This document shows, in pieces, positions 1-7,133 of a stretch of DNA of 10,405 bases. This DNA comes from Woeseia sp. GTDB taxonomy: Bacteria > Pseudomonadota > Gammaproteobacteria > Steroidobacterales > Woeseiaceae. Positions within the stretch are counted from its first letter, which is position 1. Each line of letters starts with the position of its first letter. The position numbers and the translations under genes were made by a program. The notes beneath the pieces are model-generated. The model did no database searches, was not told where the DNA came from, and saw only the letters and a program-made list of their open reading frames with translations. The stretch is from positions 1 to 10,405 of the forward strand of contig QIHS01000323.1 of assembly GCA_003229095.1 (NCBI GenBank), in the 5' to 3' direction.

Positions 1-628
1 CTTCGAACGCTACGCTGCTGTGCTTGTCGAGGTACAAACTGGCGACCAGGTACATCGCGTGAATCGCACCGTTGGTAACAATGATCTCATCAGCGCAGAC
101 ATTTAGCCCGCGCGATCGGCACAGGTATGATGCGATGGCGATACGAAGTTCCAATTCGCCTTGCGGGTCTCCGTAATCGGAGGAAGGCAGACGACTGCCG
201 GCATCGGCAGTCGCTCGTCGCCAGGCTTTTTGTGGGAATGCTTCCAAAGAGGGGCGGCACGCTTGAAAATTGAGTGTTCCTGAAAACGGGGCGTCGATGT
301 CAGCTCTAACGGTCCTGATTCGGGGCGGCGGTTTACGACTGGATAGGGGCCTCGAGGACACCTTTGTGCAGGCCTTTGAGACAAACGTGCCGGCGCCACG
401 GCGGGTGACCAGGAAACCTTCGGCGATTAGCGTTTCCAACGCCGTAACGACGGTACCGCGAGCGACACCCAGGTCCTGGGCCAGCGAACGCGAGGCGGGC
501 AGTTTGTCGCCGGCACATAAAGTGCCCTCGTCGAGCTTGAGGCGAATCTGAGCCGCAATTTGAGCCGCAATGTCCTCAGCATGCAGCGGAGCGAAGTTCA
601 GCGTAACGCTTGCTTTGACAGTTCTAAT
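1..628 (-). CDS. MocR-family transcriptional regulator, 3' end cut by window edge
   Basis: A continuous open frame of 209 codons runs off the left edge without a stop. Residues about 20-83 form a winged GntR helix-turn-helix, with LPASRSLAQDLGVARGTV, AEGFLVTRRGAGTFV and the usual spacing. A linker follows (about 84-115). Then comes the start of a fold-type I aminotransferase-like domain: RPSLEAFP near 125-132, SDYGDPQGELELR at 150-162 and VTNGAIHAMYL at 184-194, typical of MocR regulators, which bind PLP or an amino acid to control transcription. The frame is closed upstream by TGA (650-652) and has no ATG, GTG or TTG before the HTH. The best start is ATT at 626-628, six bases after GAGGAG (635-640). 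CTG at 599-601 is an alternative without a ribosome site. The gene is divergent from an EamA exporter, a recurrent MocR arrangement, so that exporter is the likely target. The effector is unknown. Confidence 0.9.
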   Translation of the reverse strand, partial: MRTVKASVTLNFAPLHAEDIAAQIAAQIRLKLDEGTLCAGDKLPASRSLAQDLGVARGTVVTALETLIAEGFLVTRRGAGTFVSKACTKVSSRPLSSRKPPPRIRTVRADIDAPFSGTLNFQACRPSLEAFPQKAWRRATADAGSRLPSSDYGDPQGELELRIAIASYLCRSRGLNVCADEIIVTNGAIHAMYLVASLYLDKHSSVAFE

Positions 629-641
629 GATCGGCTCCTCG

Positions 642-691
642 AAAGTGGATCATTCAACAATGTGCAATGTGGATCAATACAATATACCACT
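642..691. promoter_or_regulatory. Putative MocR operator: repeated GTGGATCA boxes between divergent genes
   Basis: AAAGTGGATCATT (642-654) and AATGTGGATCAAT (666-678) match at 11 of 13 positions and are 24 nt apart. A third, inverted half-site reads GTGGTATATT on the minus strand (690-681) and contains ATACCA (684-689) on the plus strand. MocR dimers typically bind such spaced direct repeats; the AAAGTGG start resembles the box reported for PdxR, and ATACCA the box reported for GabR. TACAAT at 678-683 could serve as a -10 for the rightward exporter gene. The repeats would then overlap both divergent promoters. Binding by the adjacent regulator is inferred. Confidence 0.55.
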
Positions 692-732
692 TATGTCGCT
701 ATGCTGTCGGTCACGAATCGAGGATATGGGTC

Positions 733-1686
733 ATGAAAACGAAATTGCAGATGGGGACAGTGGAATGGCTGTTACTTTTGATTCTTTCGGCTGTCTGGGG
801 TGGATCATTCTTTTTTGCAAAAATTGCGCTGGCAGACCTGCCACCGTTCACCTTGGTCTTTCTGCGTGTCGCTTTGGCCGCGTTGGCTTTGTGGCTGGTG
901 TTGCGAGCAATGCAGAAGGCCCTGCCACGGTCCGGGCGCTTGTGGGCCGCTTTTTTCGCAATGGGCTGCATGAATAACCTGGTGCCTTTCAGCTTGCTTT
1001 TCTGGGGCCAAACGCATATTGGCGCCGGTCTCGCGTCCATATTCAACGCGCTTGTACCGGTTTTCACAGTGGTCGTTGCGCACTACTGGACCACCGACGA
1101 AAAACTAAGCTACGGCAGAATTGTGGGCGCATTGCTTGGTGCAATTGGCGTGACAGTAATGATCGGCGTCGACGTCGGCAACGGTATTGGGTGGTGGAGC
1201 ATTCTCGCGATGCTCGCCTGCATCGCGGCAGCGGGGTCTTATGGTCTGGCGAGTGTTTACGGTCGTCGCTTCAAGGAAATGAAGGCGGAGCCATTGAGCG
1301 TCGCGTTCGGTCAACTGACCGCGAGCGCGGTTATGATGTTGCCGATCATGCTGGTAGTGGATCAACCATGGACCCTGGAGTCGCTGTCGCCGTCAACCAT
1401 AAGCGCGGTTTTGGGGTTGGCGCTGGTTTCCACGGCGTTTGCCTACGTCCTCTATTTTCGCATTCTGGAAAAAGGCGGCGCGACCAATATATCGTTGGTT
1501 GCATTCTTGATACCGATTAGCGCGATTCTTCTAGGCACGCAGTTTCTGAACGAGTCGCTGGCGTTACACCACATGGCTGGTATGAGTTTAATTTTTATTG
1601 GCTTGCTTGTGATCGACGGGCGAATGCTCGGAAAACGGCGCATTGCAAACGGCGCAATTAGAGGGAGCGCAAAACGCAAAGCCTGA
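733..1686 (+). CDS. EamA/DMT-family drug/metabolite exporter
   Basis: A 317-residue inner-membrane protein with about ten hydrophobic segments arranged as two EamA repeats (roughly residues 10-145 and 155-290), the usual length for this family (YdcZ/RhtA-like exporters of amino acids or other small metabolites). Visible hallmarks are the N-terminal LSAVWGGSFFFAKIAL, then PFTLVFLRVALAALAL, and in the second half STAFAYVLYFRILEKGGAT followed by LIPISAILLGTQFLNES. The C-terminus is a basic cytoplasmic tail. I chose ATG 733 over the in-frame ATG at 667, because the earlier start would put the operator repeats inside the gene and add a non-family leader; GAGG at 720-723 is a plausible ribosome site. 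It is divergent from the MocR regulator, which probably controls it. The substrate cannot be read from the sequence. Confidence 0.92.
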   Translation: MKTKLQMGTVEWLLLLILSAVWGGSFFFAKIALADLPPFTLVFLRVALAALALWLVLRAMQKALPRSGRLWAAFFAMGCMNNLVPFSLLFWGQTHIGAGLASIFNALVPVFTVVVAHYWTTDEKLSYGRIVGALLGAIGVTVMIGVDVGNGIGWWSILAMLACIAAAGSYGLASVYGRRFKEMKAEPLSVAFGQLTASAVMMLPIMLVVDQPWTLESLSPSTISAVLGLALVSTAFAYVLYFRILEKGGATNISLVAFLIPISAILLGTQFLNESLALHHMAGMSLIFIGLLVIDGRMLGKRRIANGAIRGSAKRKA

Positions 1687-1736
1687 GGCTAGTCATTGGC
1701 AACAAGAAATATTTGTCCTGGTCGCTGCGCCCGTGG

Positions 1737-1761
1737 ATAGCGGTGAAGGTCGCTTCGCTAT
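1737..1761. terminator. Hairpin between convergent genes, possible terminator
   Basis: ATAGC (1737-1741) pairs with GCTAT (1757-1761), and inside it GAAG (1745-1748) pairs with CTTC (1753-1756) around a GTCG loop, leaving a three-base bulge on one side. It sits between the converging exporter and deacylase genes and overlaps the deacylase stop codon. There is no T-tract on either strand, so a classical intrinsic terminator is uncertain. Confidence 0.3.
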
Positions 1762-3371
1762 TCAGAATCTTCCAGGTTGTCGCGCGCATCAAGCATCTCG
1801 TCGCCGTCATACTCTTCCAACTCGGCGAGTGGTTCGACTGCAGATTCAACGAGTGCTGTCGATTCGCTGCCGTTGTCCGAATTATCCATGCCGGCAGTAC
1901 TCGTGGGCAGATTAATGGCAGACGGCGCTGACACGTCCTCCTCGGATGCCTCGATACCGATACGAAACGCCGCGAATCCGGGCATGACAAACTGATCCAG
2001 CGCCATGCCCAAAATACGCCCATTCGTTGACGCCCTGAGTTCTGTCTGAACATTCGTAATGGGATCAATAATTGTGCCAAGCAACTGATCCTTCCGGACG
2101 CGATCGCCCAACTCGACCTTGGCGAACAAGACGCCGCCGTGGTTTGCACGAATCCACGTTGAACGATAGTAGACCGGTTCGCTGTTGCCCCACTTCGTGA
2201 CATTTTCATACATTGCAAGTTGATTGAGTAGTGTCATCACGCCTTTCGTGCTGTGCGATATGGCACTGATCTGTACGCGTGCCGGTTCGCCAGCTTCAAG
2301 AGTGACTGTCGGAATACCGGCATCGCTTGCTGCACGACGCAGAGTACCGTTTGCTCCGGCACTGTGCAAAACAACGGTCGAGCCAAAACCCTGCGTTAGT
2401 TCAACCACCTGAGGATTCTTAAGGTCTGCCCTCAACTGCGGAAGATTTGTGCGTTGGAAAGACCCGGTATGTAAATCAACCACCGCGCTGCATTGAGAAA
2501 CGACTTCGGTAAAGAACGAATGCGCCAGACGGGATGCCGAACTGCCATTCGGATTACCCGGAAAATACCGATTCAGATCGCGCCGATCAGGCAAGTAGCG
2601 CGATGCGCGTCGGAACCCCTGCAGATTGACGATGGGAACGCCGATAACCGCACCCGATAGCTTCTCTGGATCCAGGTCGTACAGGACGCGCCGTACCGTT
2701 TCAATGCCGTTGAGCTCGTCGCCATGAATTGCCGCAATGATGCAAAGCGTCGGTCCTTTTTTCGCCCCGTTAACGACCAGCACCGGAGTCGGAGCCGCGA
2801 TTCCCACGAAACTCTGTGCCGGCGACCAAGCCAATCGCGTTGACGTGCCCGCAGCGACCTCCGCACCCAGCAATAGCAAGGACGGTTGCTCGTAGACAGC
2901 CAATATAGGCTCAACAGGAGGTGCGATCATGCCGATGTCGATACCACCAACGTCCGGTATCGGTGCAACCGGTTGCGAGAGATCAATATTCGCGGCAACC
3001 GGCGGTTTCGGCTCGGTGACCTCGGACTCCGCATCGTCGCCGTCCGCTGGCACGGGTGGCCCAACGAATGCTATTTCAAAAGACTCACCGCTCTCAGAAA
3101 CTTCGCGACTGACAGCAACAATATCAACACGCTCAGTGCCGACGGTATCTTTTTCCCCAATCTCCTCACCATTCGATTCAGCAAGTACCGTAACGCTCGC
3201 AGCGGATTCGCCAGTCGCCGAGTCATCGTTCATTCCGGCAGCTATCGCGAATCGTGACGTCAGCACGCTAAGGACAAGGGCAAGGGCAAGGGCAATGGTT
3301 GCAGTGCCTTTTAGCTGCGGTTTTCCGCCTCTAATGACAACAGGCCGTTTTTGGCGATTGAGGCTGGACAT
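1758..3371 (-). CDS. Exported succinylglutamate desuccinylase/aspartoacylase-family zinc deacylase
   Basis: A 537-residue protein. Residues 1-22 are basic, about 23-45 are hydrophobic and end in an A-I-A type cleavage site, so it is probably exported or membrane-anchored by an uncleaved signal. Residues 46-165 are acidic and proline-rich and look disordered. The catalytic M14-like domain spans about 190-385. The zinc ligands appear to be H216 and E219 (IHGDELNG) and H301 (DLHTGS). R264-DLNRYFPG lies at the usual substrate-binding place, and E359 in TLEAGEP is the candidate catalytic glutamate. Residues about 405-473 form the small beta-barrel seen at the C-terminus of AstE/AspA relatives (GVLFAKVELGDRV, then QLLGTIIDP). 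A strongly acidic tail (474-537) closes it. Cytosolic AstE enzymes are near 320-350 residues, so the extensions and export signal are unusual. No arginine-catabolism genes are nearby; the true substrate is unknown. The ribosome site before ATG 3371 is weak. Confidence 0.88.
   Translation of the reverse strand: MSSLNRQKRPVVIRGGKPQLKGTATIALALALVLSVLTSRFAIAAGMNDDSATGESAASVTVLAESNGEEIGEKDTVGTERVDIVAVSREVSESGESFEIAFVGPPVPADGDDAESEVTEPKPPVAANIDLSQPVAPIPDVGGIDIGMIAPPVEPILAVYEQPSLLLLGAEVAAGTSTRLAWSPAQSFVGIAAPTPVLVVNGAKKGPTLCIIAAIHGDELNGIETVRRVLYDLDPEKLSGAVIGVPIVNLQGFRRASRYLPDRRDLNRYFPGNPNGSSASRLAHSFFTEVVSQCSAVVDLHTGSFQRTNLPQLRADLKNPQVVELTQGFGSTVVLHSAGANGTLRRAASDAGIPTVTLEAGEPARVQISAISHSTKGVMTLLNQLAMYENVTKWGNSEPVYYRSTWIRANHGGVLFAKVELGDRVRKDQLLGTIIDPITNVQTELRASTNGRILGMALDQFVMPGFAAFRIGIEASEEDVSAPSAINLPTSTAGMDNSDNGSESTALVESAVEPLAELEEYDGDEMLDARDNLEDSE
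3275..3298. repeat. Hexanucleotide tandem repeat in the deacylase signal sequence
   Basis: CAAGGG is repeated three times without interruption and followed by a one-mismatch copy CAATGG. On the coding (minus) strand it encodes the alternating Ala-Leu run in the hydrophobic core of the signal sequence. Because the unit is six bases, slippage would add or remove Ala-Leu pairs without shifting the frame. Confidence 0.75.
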
Positions 3372-3476
3372 AGATAATTTGAACCCTGATTTCTCGTGTT
3401 CTTAGTCTATCGAGGATACTCGAAACAATACTCAGGTCTGCGACTCAGTCGACGATTCAATGCTAAGTAAGTATCC

Positions 3477-3493
3477 CCCCGGGAAAGCCGGGG
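3477..3493. other. GC-rich hairpin CCCCGG-GAAAG-CCGGGG
   Basis: A perfect six-base-pair all-GC stem with a five-base loop. No run of T follows on either strand, so it does not look like a standard terminator for a gene in the window; both flanking genes transcribe away from it. It could be part of a leader or of an unrecognised RNA. Confidence 0.4.
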
Positions 3494-3622
3494 CGGTTCG
3501 AACTCTACTTGAATCAGTTATCTGGTCCGGAGGATAAGACAGAGATTGAGAAGCCCACATGTTCGTCTTTAGAAATTCATGCCCCTGAGTATAGCTTGTA
3601 GTAACCCCAAAACGGACAAATC

Positions 3623-3634
3623 TTAACGCGTTAA
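3623..3634. promoter_or_regulatory. Perfect 12-bp palindrome, possible operator
   Basis: TTAACGCGTTAA is self-complementary over all 12 bases and lies between the divergent deacylase and glycerate kinase genes, about 150 bases before the kinase start. Such a site suits a dimeric repressor, but I cannot name a regulator and none is encoded next to it. Confidence 0.3.
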
Positions 3635-3782
3635 CCAGCACGCGAATACGAGGATGTTAGTCCACGGTCAACACCCGCTCTGTGATCAGACAGCAATATT
3701 CAGGTTGACATAGGGGGCGTCTATACGAGACGAATAAAGAGCCTTTTCCTTTGCGGCCTCGCCGAGCGGGTAGAATCTGGCC

Positions 3783-4916
3783 ATGAAAGTCATTTGTGCG
3801 CCCGACAGCTTCAAGGAATCCCTCCACGCGATAGAGGCTGCGAAAGTAATGGCCGCTGGAGTGCGCGAGGTCCTTCCTGATGCCGACATTGATCGCTGCC
3901 CGATCGGTGACGGGGGCGAGGGAACTCTGGCATCGCTACTGGAATCAGTGAACGGCAGGCGAATTGGCACGAATGTAGCAGATGTTTTCGGCAGGTCAAT
4001 CAAGGTCGACTTTGGCGTGCTCGACATCGACGACGACCGGGTTGCGTTTATTGAGTCTGCATCCGTCATTGGTCTTGCCATGACATCACGTCGCGACCGG
4101 GATGTGATGCGCTCGTCCAGTAGTGGCATCGGCGAAATGATTCTGCATGCTGTAGATGAAAAGCCGGCAAAGATTATTGTCGGACTTGGTGGTAGTGCCA
4201 CGAATGACGGTGGCTGCGGAATGGCGCAATCACTCGGTGTAAAGTTCTACGATGCAGCGAACAGGTTAATAGAAAAACCAATAACCGGCAGCATGCTGGC
4301 GAGTATCGGGCGTATCGACATGTCAGAACGCGCAGATCGCCTGCTTGATGTTCCAGTCACCATTGCCAGCGACGTCACGAACGTCTTAAGCGGGCCACTT
4401 GGAGCAGCCGCCGTTTTTGCGGCACAGAAAGGAGCCAACAATGAACAGATCAAAGACCTGGACAAAGGCCTGATTCATTTGGCCGAATTGATTCGGCGCG
4501 ACCTGGATATTGACGTCGAACACCTGCCTGGCGGCGGTGCTGCAGGAGGTCTGGGCGCCGGCCTCATAGCGTTTGCAGGAGCAAGCGTCGTTTCCGGCAT
4601 CGACACTGTATTAGCAGCCGTGCAATTCGAGAATCGTGTCAAACATGCGGATCTTTGCCTGACCGGTGAAGGCTGTCTCGATGCACAGTCGTTGGCCGGC
4701 AAAGCCTGCATCGGCGTTGCAAAGATTGCGGCCAGTTACAACGTGCCTGTAGTAGCGCTGGTCGGCAGTGCCGGGCCCGGTGCAGAACGCGCTATGGATG
4801 CCGGAATTACCGAGGTTGTCACGATAGGCGCAGGACTGAGCAAGAACGAGTCAATGCAACGTACTGCGTCGCTTTTGTCCGCCGCCGCGGCCCGGATCGG
4901 GCGGAAATACGGCTAA
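3783..4916 (+). CDS. garK: Glycerate 2-kinase (GarK/GlxK family)
   Basis: This cytosolic enzyme phosphorylates D-glycerate with ATP to 2-phosphoglycerate, feeding glycolate, glyoxylate or sugar-acid breakdown into lower glycolysis. The 377 residues match the usual family length, and the start (MKVICAPDSFKESL) is the family N-terminus. Other signature blocks are IGDGGEGT (41-48), VGLGGSATNDGGCGM (133-147), ASDVTNVLSGPLGAAAVFA (195-213), LPGGGAAGGLGAGL (248-261) and LTGEGCLDAQSLAGKA (293-308). The ribosome site is weak (GAGCGGG about 13 bases before ATG). No tartronate-semialdehyde reductase, glyoxylate carboligase or sugar-acid dehydratase is adjacent, so it appears as a stand-alone gene. The family also contains enzymes described only as glycerate kinase; the 2-phosphate product is assigned from the family, not seen in the sequence. 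Confidence 0.93.
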   Translation: MKVICAPDSFKESLHAIEAAKVMAAGVREVLPDADIDRCPIGDGGEGTLASLLESVNGRRIGTNVADVFGRSIKVDFGVLDIDDDRVAFIESASVIGLAMTSRRDRDVMRSSSSGIGEMILHAVDEKPAKIIVGLGGSATNDGGCGMAQSLGVKFYDAANRLIEKPITGSMLASIGRIDMSERADRLLDVPVTIASDVTNVLSGPLGAAAVFAAQKGANNEQIKDLDKGLIHLAELIRRDLDIDVEHLPGGGAAGGLGAGLIAFAGASVVSGIDTVLAAVQFENRVKHADLCLTGEGCLDAQSLAGKACIGVAKIAASYNVPVVALVGSAGPGAERAMDAGITEVVTIGAGLSKNESMQRTASLLSAAAARIGRKYG

Positions 4917-4977
4917 AATGTGAGTACAATTGCTGGCTGCTGGTCGCAATGTCAGTCGGACTGCGAGGAAAACAATA

Positions 4978-5574
4978 ATGGACAATAAGATAATAACGCT
5001 CGTCAGTATCACACTTAGTAGCGCCATCTGGGGCCTGCCCACCGCCGATGCGCAGACTGCAGCGAATTCATTGCCGGCAGAGATTCTGGCATGCGCGGAA
5101 GAATCCGATGTAATGGTTCGTCTGTCTTGCTATGACCGCGAGATTGCCGCCCTGAAATCGAAATCAGCTGCGCCTGCGGTTGTGCCAACGCCAGTAGCCA
5201 GTGACGTGCCAGCGACCGTTGCAGCAGCGCCCGCCAGTGTAGCCGCGAACGTGCCAGTCGCCGAGGTGCTTCCAGCGACGCAAGCAAACGCTGCTCCCGC
5301 AGCAACAGTCCCGCCATCCCCAGACCCGGTAGAAAGTTTTGGCTTCGATCGGCCCTTGGGTGACATCGCTGCAGAAATCGTGAAAATCCGTAAACAGCCC
5401 TATGGTGAGCTGATTGTTTACCTCGATAACGGCCAGGTCTGGGAACAAAAACACCAGGATCGCAGATTTAAACTGCGTATCGGTGAAACCGTGACCATCA
5501 AGAAAAGCGCCGTGGCCGGCTACCGGCTTTCTGGTGACAGCAACAAATCAATTCAGGTGATACGGCGCAAGTAA
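4978..5574 (+). CDS. Secreted two-cysteine protein of unknown function
   Basis: A 198-residue protein starting at ATG 4978 with GAGGA eight bases upstream; a TTG start at 4930 is in frame but lacks these features. Residues 1-25 are a signal peptide with an A-D-A cleavage motif. The mature N-terminus carries ILACAEESDVMVRLSCYD (36-53), whose C39 and C51 fit the C-x11-C 'CA...D...R..CYD' element seen in many gammaproteobacterial periplasmic proteins, including some linked to type VI secretion. Residues about 62-117 are a flexible Ala/Pro/Val linker. Residues about 118-198 form a compact C-terminal domain with LDNGQVWEQ (149-157) and IGETVTIKKSAVAGYRLSG, a pattern widespread in uncharacterised proteins and probably a small beta-barrel. 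It starts 61 bases after the glycerate kinase gene, possibly co-transcribed. No type VI genes are near. The function is not known to me. Confidence 0.85.
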   Translation: MDNKIITLVSITLSSAIWGLPTADAQTAANSLPAEILACAEESDVMVRLSCYDREIAALKSKSAAPAVVPTPVASDVPATVAAAPASVAANVPVAEVLPATQANAAPAATVPPSPDPVESFGFDRPLGDIAAEIVKIRKQPYGELIVYLDNGQVWEQKHQDRRFKLRIGETVTIKKSAVAGYRLSGDSNKSIQVIRRK

Positions 5575-5580
5575 TCCCGG

Positions 5581-6969
5581 TTAGTCGACTACGGTCTGCG
5601 GGCTTGCACCAGTATCCGACACATCTCCGGAAGTATCTTTCAGAAAGCGACCGGTAATCACACCCGCAGTCATTGAACCGTTCACATTCAATGCGGTTCG
5701 GGCCATGTCGATCAGCGGCTCAATCGATATCAGAAGCGCCGCAATCGTGACGGGAAAACCCATAGCGGGCAAAACGACAAGCGCAGCGAATGTTGCCCCA
5801 CCACCAACACCCGCAATACCAAACGAGCTTATCGCGACCACAGCAACCAATTGCACGATGAAAGAAATACTTAACGGATCGATACCCATGACGGGCGCCA
5901 TCATCGTTGCCAGCATTGCCGGGTAAATGCCGGCGCAACCGTTCTGGCCGATGGTTGCGCCGAAGGTCGCTGAAAGATTCGCCACCGGCTGCGGCACGTT
6001 GAGCTCTTCAACCTGCGTTTCCACATTGAGCGGAATGGTCGCCGCCGAACTCCTTGACCCAAATGCGAACACCAGTACCGGCCATACCTTGCGAAAGTAA
6101 GCACCCAGACTTACGCCGTTGAGCCTTAGCAGCAACGCGTGCACAACGAACATCACGGCAATCGCAAGATAGGAGGCAACGATGAAGGTGATCAGGTTGA
6201 GAATGTCGGCCGCGTTAGATCCCGCCACCACCTTGGTCATCAGCGCTAGAATGCCGTATGGCGTTAGCGCCATGATCATGTGAACAAGCTTCATGATGAT
6301 GGCTTTGGCAGTTTCAACGAATCGTTGAATGCCGTCGCCGCGATCAGGATCCTCAGCGGTGACTAACAGCGCCGCTATACCAAACAGGATGCCAAATAAC
6401 ACGACCGCTATGACAGAAGTCGGTCTGGCGCCGGTCAGGTCGTAAAAAATGTTGCTCGGTATGAATCGAACCAGCATATCTGCCAGGCCCAGCTCGGTCA
6501 TCGTATCCTGGCGGCCGGTCAGTACATCTGCCCTGGCCAGTTCGCGTGCCCCTTCAGTCAACCCCTCTGCGGTGAGCCCGAATGCATTAGCCATGAAGAT
6601 GCCCACCAATGCCGCAATCATGGTCGTGCCAACCAGAATCGCGATGACGAATCCGCCGATTTTTCCGAGTGCCGCCACTTCGCGCATTCGAACGACAGCC
6701 GCAATCATCATCACCAGGATCAAGGGCATGATGATCATCTTCAGAAGATTGACGTAGCTGGTGCCGACGACATCAGTCCATTCCAGTGTCGCCGCAATCG
6801 CATCCGATCCGCCACCGTAGACGAATTGCAGGCCGAACCCGAAAGCCAGGCCGGCCAGTAGCCCGGCGAGTACCTGGCGCGACAACGAATATTTGGGACG
6901 CCGGAATCTGGACAAGAAAATGATAAGCCCGGCAAAAACAAGCAAATTGACGGCAACAGGAATTGACAT
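5581..6969 (-). CDS. tcyP: TcyP-like L-cystine:cation symporter
   Basis: This 462-residue inner-membrane carrier of the dicarboxylate/amino acid:cation symporter (SLC1) family is nearly the length of E. coli TcyP (about 463) and reads like it throughout: SIPVAVNLLVFAGLI at the start, FGLTAEGLTEGA (130-141), LTPYGILALMTKVVAGSN (235-252), FRKVWPVL (292-299), SRSSAATIPLNVE (305-317), GATIGQNGCAGIYPAM (337-352), and IEPLIDMARTALNVNGSM (416-433), with D421 and R424 where relatives bind the substrate amino group and side chain. It imports L-cystine using the cation gradient. I chose ATG 6969 because it gives the family N-terminus; the frame stays open to 7155 but the extra 62 residues are hydrophilic and unlike the family. 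GGGG lies upstream as a possible ribosome site. It is divergent from an aminotransferase, and its stop is only six bases from the stop of the convergent secreted-protein gene. Confidence 0.92.
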   Translation of the reverse strand: MSIPVAVNLLVFAGLIIFLSRFRRPKYSLSRQVLAGLLAGLAFGFGLQFVYGGGSDAIAATLEWTDVVGTSYVNLLKMIIMPLILVMMIAAVVRMREVAALGKIGGFVIAILVGTTMIAALVGIFMANAFGLTAEGLTEGARELARADVLTGRQDTMTELGLADMLVRFIPSNIFYDLTGARPTSVIAVVLFGILFGIAALLVTAEDPDRGDGIQRFVETAKAIIMKLVHMIMALTPYGILALMTKVVAGSNAADILNLITFIVASYLAIAVMFVVHALLLRLNGVSLGAYFRKVWPVLVFAFGSRSSAATIPLNVETQVEELNVPQPVANLSATFGATIGQNGCAGIYPAMLATMMAPVMGIDPLSISFIVQLVAVVAISSFGIAGVGGGATFAALVVLPAMGFPVTIAALLISIEPLIDMARTALNVNGSMTAGVITGRFLKDTSGDVSDTGASPQTVVD

Positions 6970-7111
6970 ATCGATAACCCCGGTTAGGCACTGACAGCTG
7001 GATTTAGTCTGTTCAAATTCTGGCTGATCGCTGGTAAGACGATCCGGAGACACCGAATCTACACGATTACTTGGCTGCCGCGTAGGCTTCTTTTGAGCTA
7101 TGCCAGACTCG

Positions 7112-7123
7112 CCGCGTACGCGG
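7112..7123. promoter_or_regulatory. Perfect 12-bp palindrome in the tcyP/aminotransferase divergent region
   Basis: CCGCGTACGCGG is fully self-complementary. It lies in the 200-base region between the divergent symporter and aminotransferase genes, 47 bases before the aminotransferase start. A dimeric regulator site is possible; no known consensus is recognised. Confidence 0.3.
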
Positions 7124-7133
7124 GACCAGTGCA

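Larger units (their letters stand above)
3372..3782. other. 411-base divergent intergenic region with several small dyads, no gene seen
   Basis: I find no convincing gene here. Dyads visible: TCGAG-GATA-CTCGA (3410-3423), CGACT-C-AGTCG (3441-3451), a GC-rich hairpin (3477-3493) and a 12-base palindrome (3623-3634). A consensus -35 TTGACA lies at 3705-3710, pointing toward the glycerate kinase, but no good -10 sits 16-18 bases downstream. A 69-codon minus-strand GTG frame (3432-3641) lacks a ribosome site and recognisable content. The region is longer than needed for two promoters, so an untranslated leader or small RNA is possible but not shown. Confidence 0.5.

Noticed and set aside
667..732. 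Upstream ATG start for the EamA exporter
   Set aside because: It would place the putative operator inside the gene and add 22 residues absent from the family; ATG 733 gives a normal N-terminus.
3496..3503. GTTCGAAC-like sequence resembling a tRNA T-loop
   Set aside because: No acceptor, D or anticodon stems could be built around it on either strand.
3518..3537. TTATC/GATAA dyad around GGTCCGGAGG that recalled the signal-recognition-particle RNA loop
   Set aside because: Only a few bases agree, and the surrounding sequence does not form the long SRP RNA helix.
3432..3641. 69-codon minus-strand frame starting with GTG in the intergenic region
   Set aside because: No ribosome site, no recognisable domain, and its composition follows the hairpin-rich non-coding sequence.
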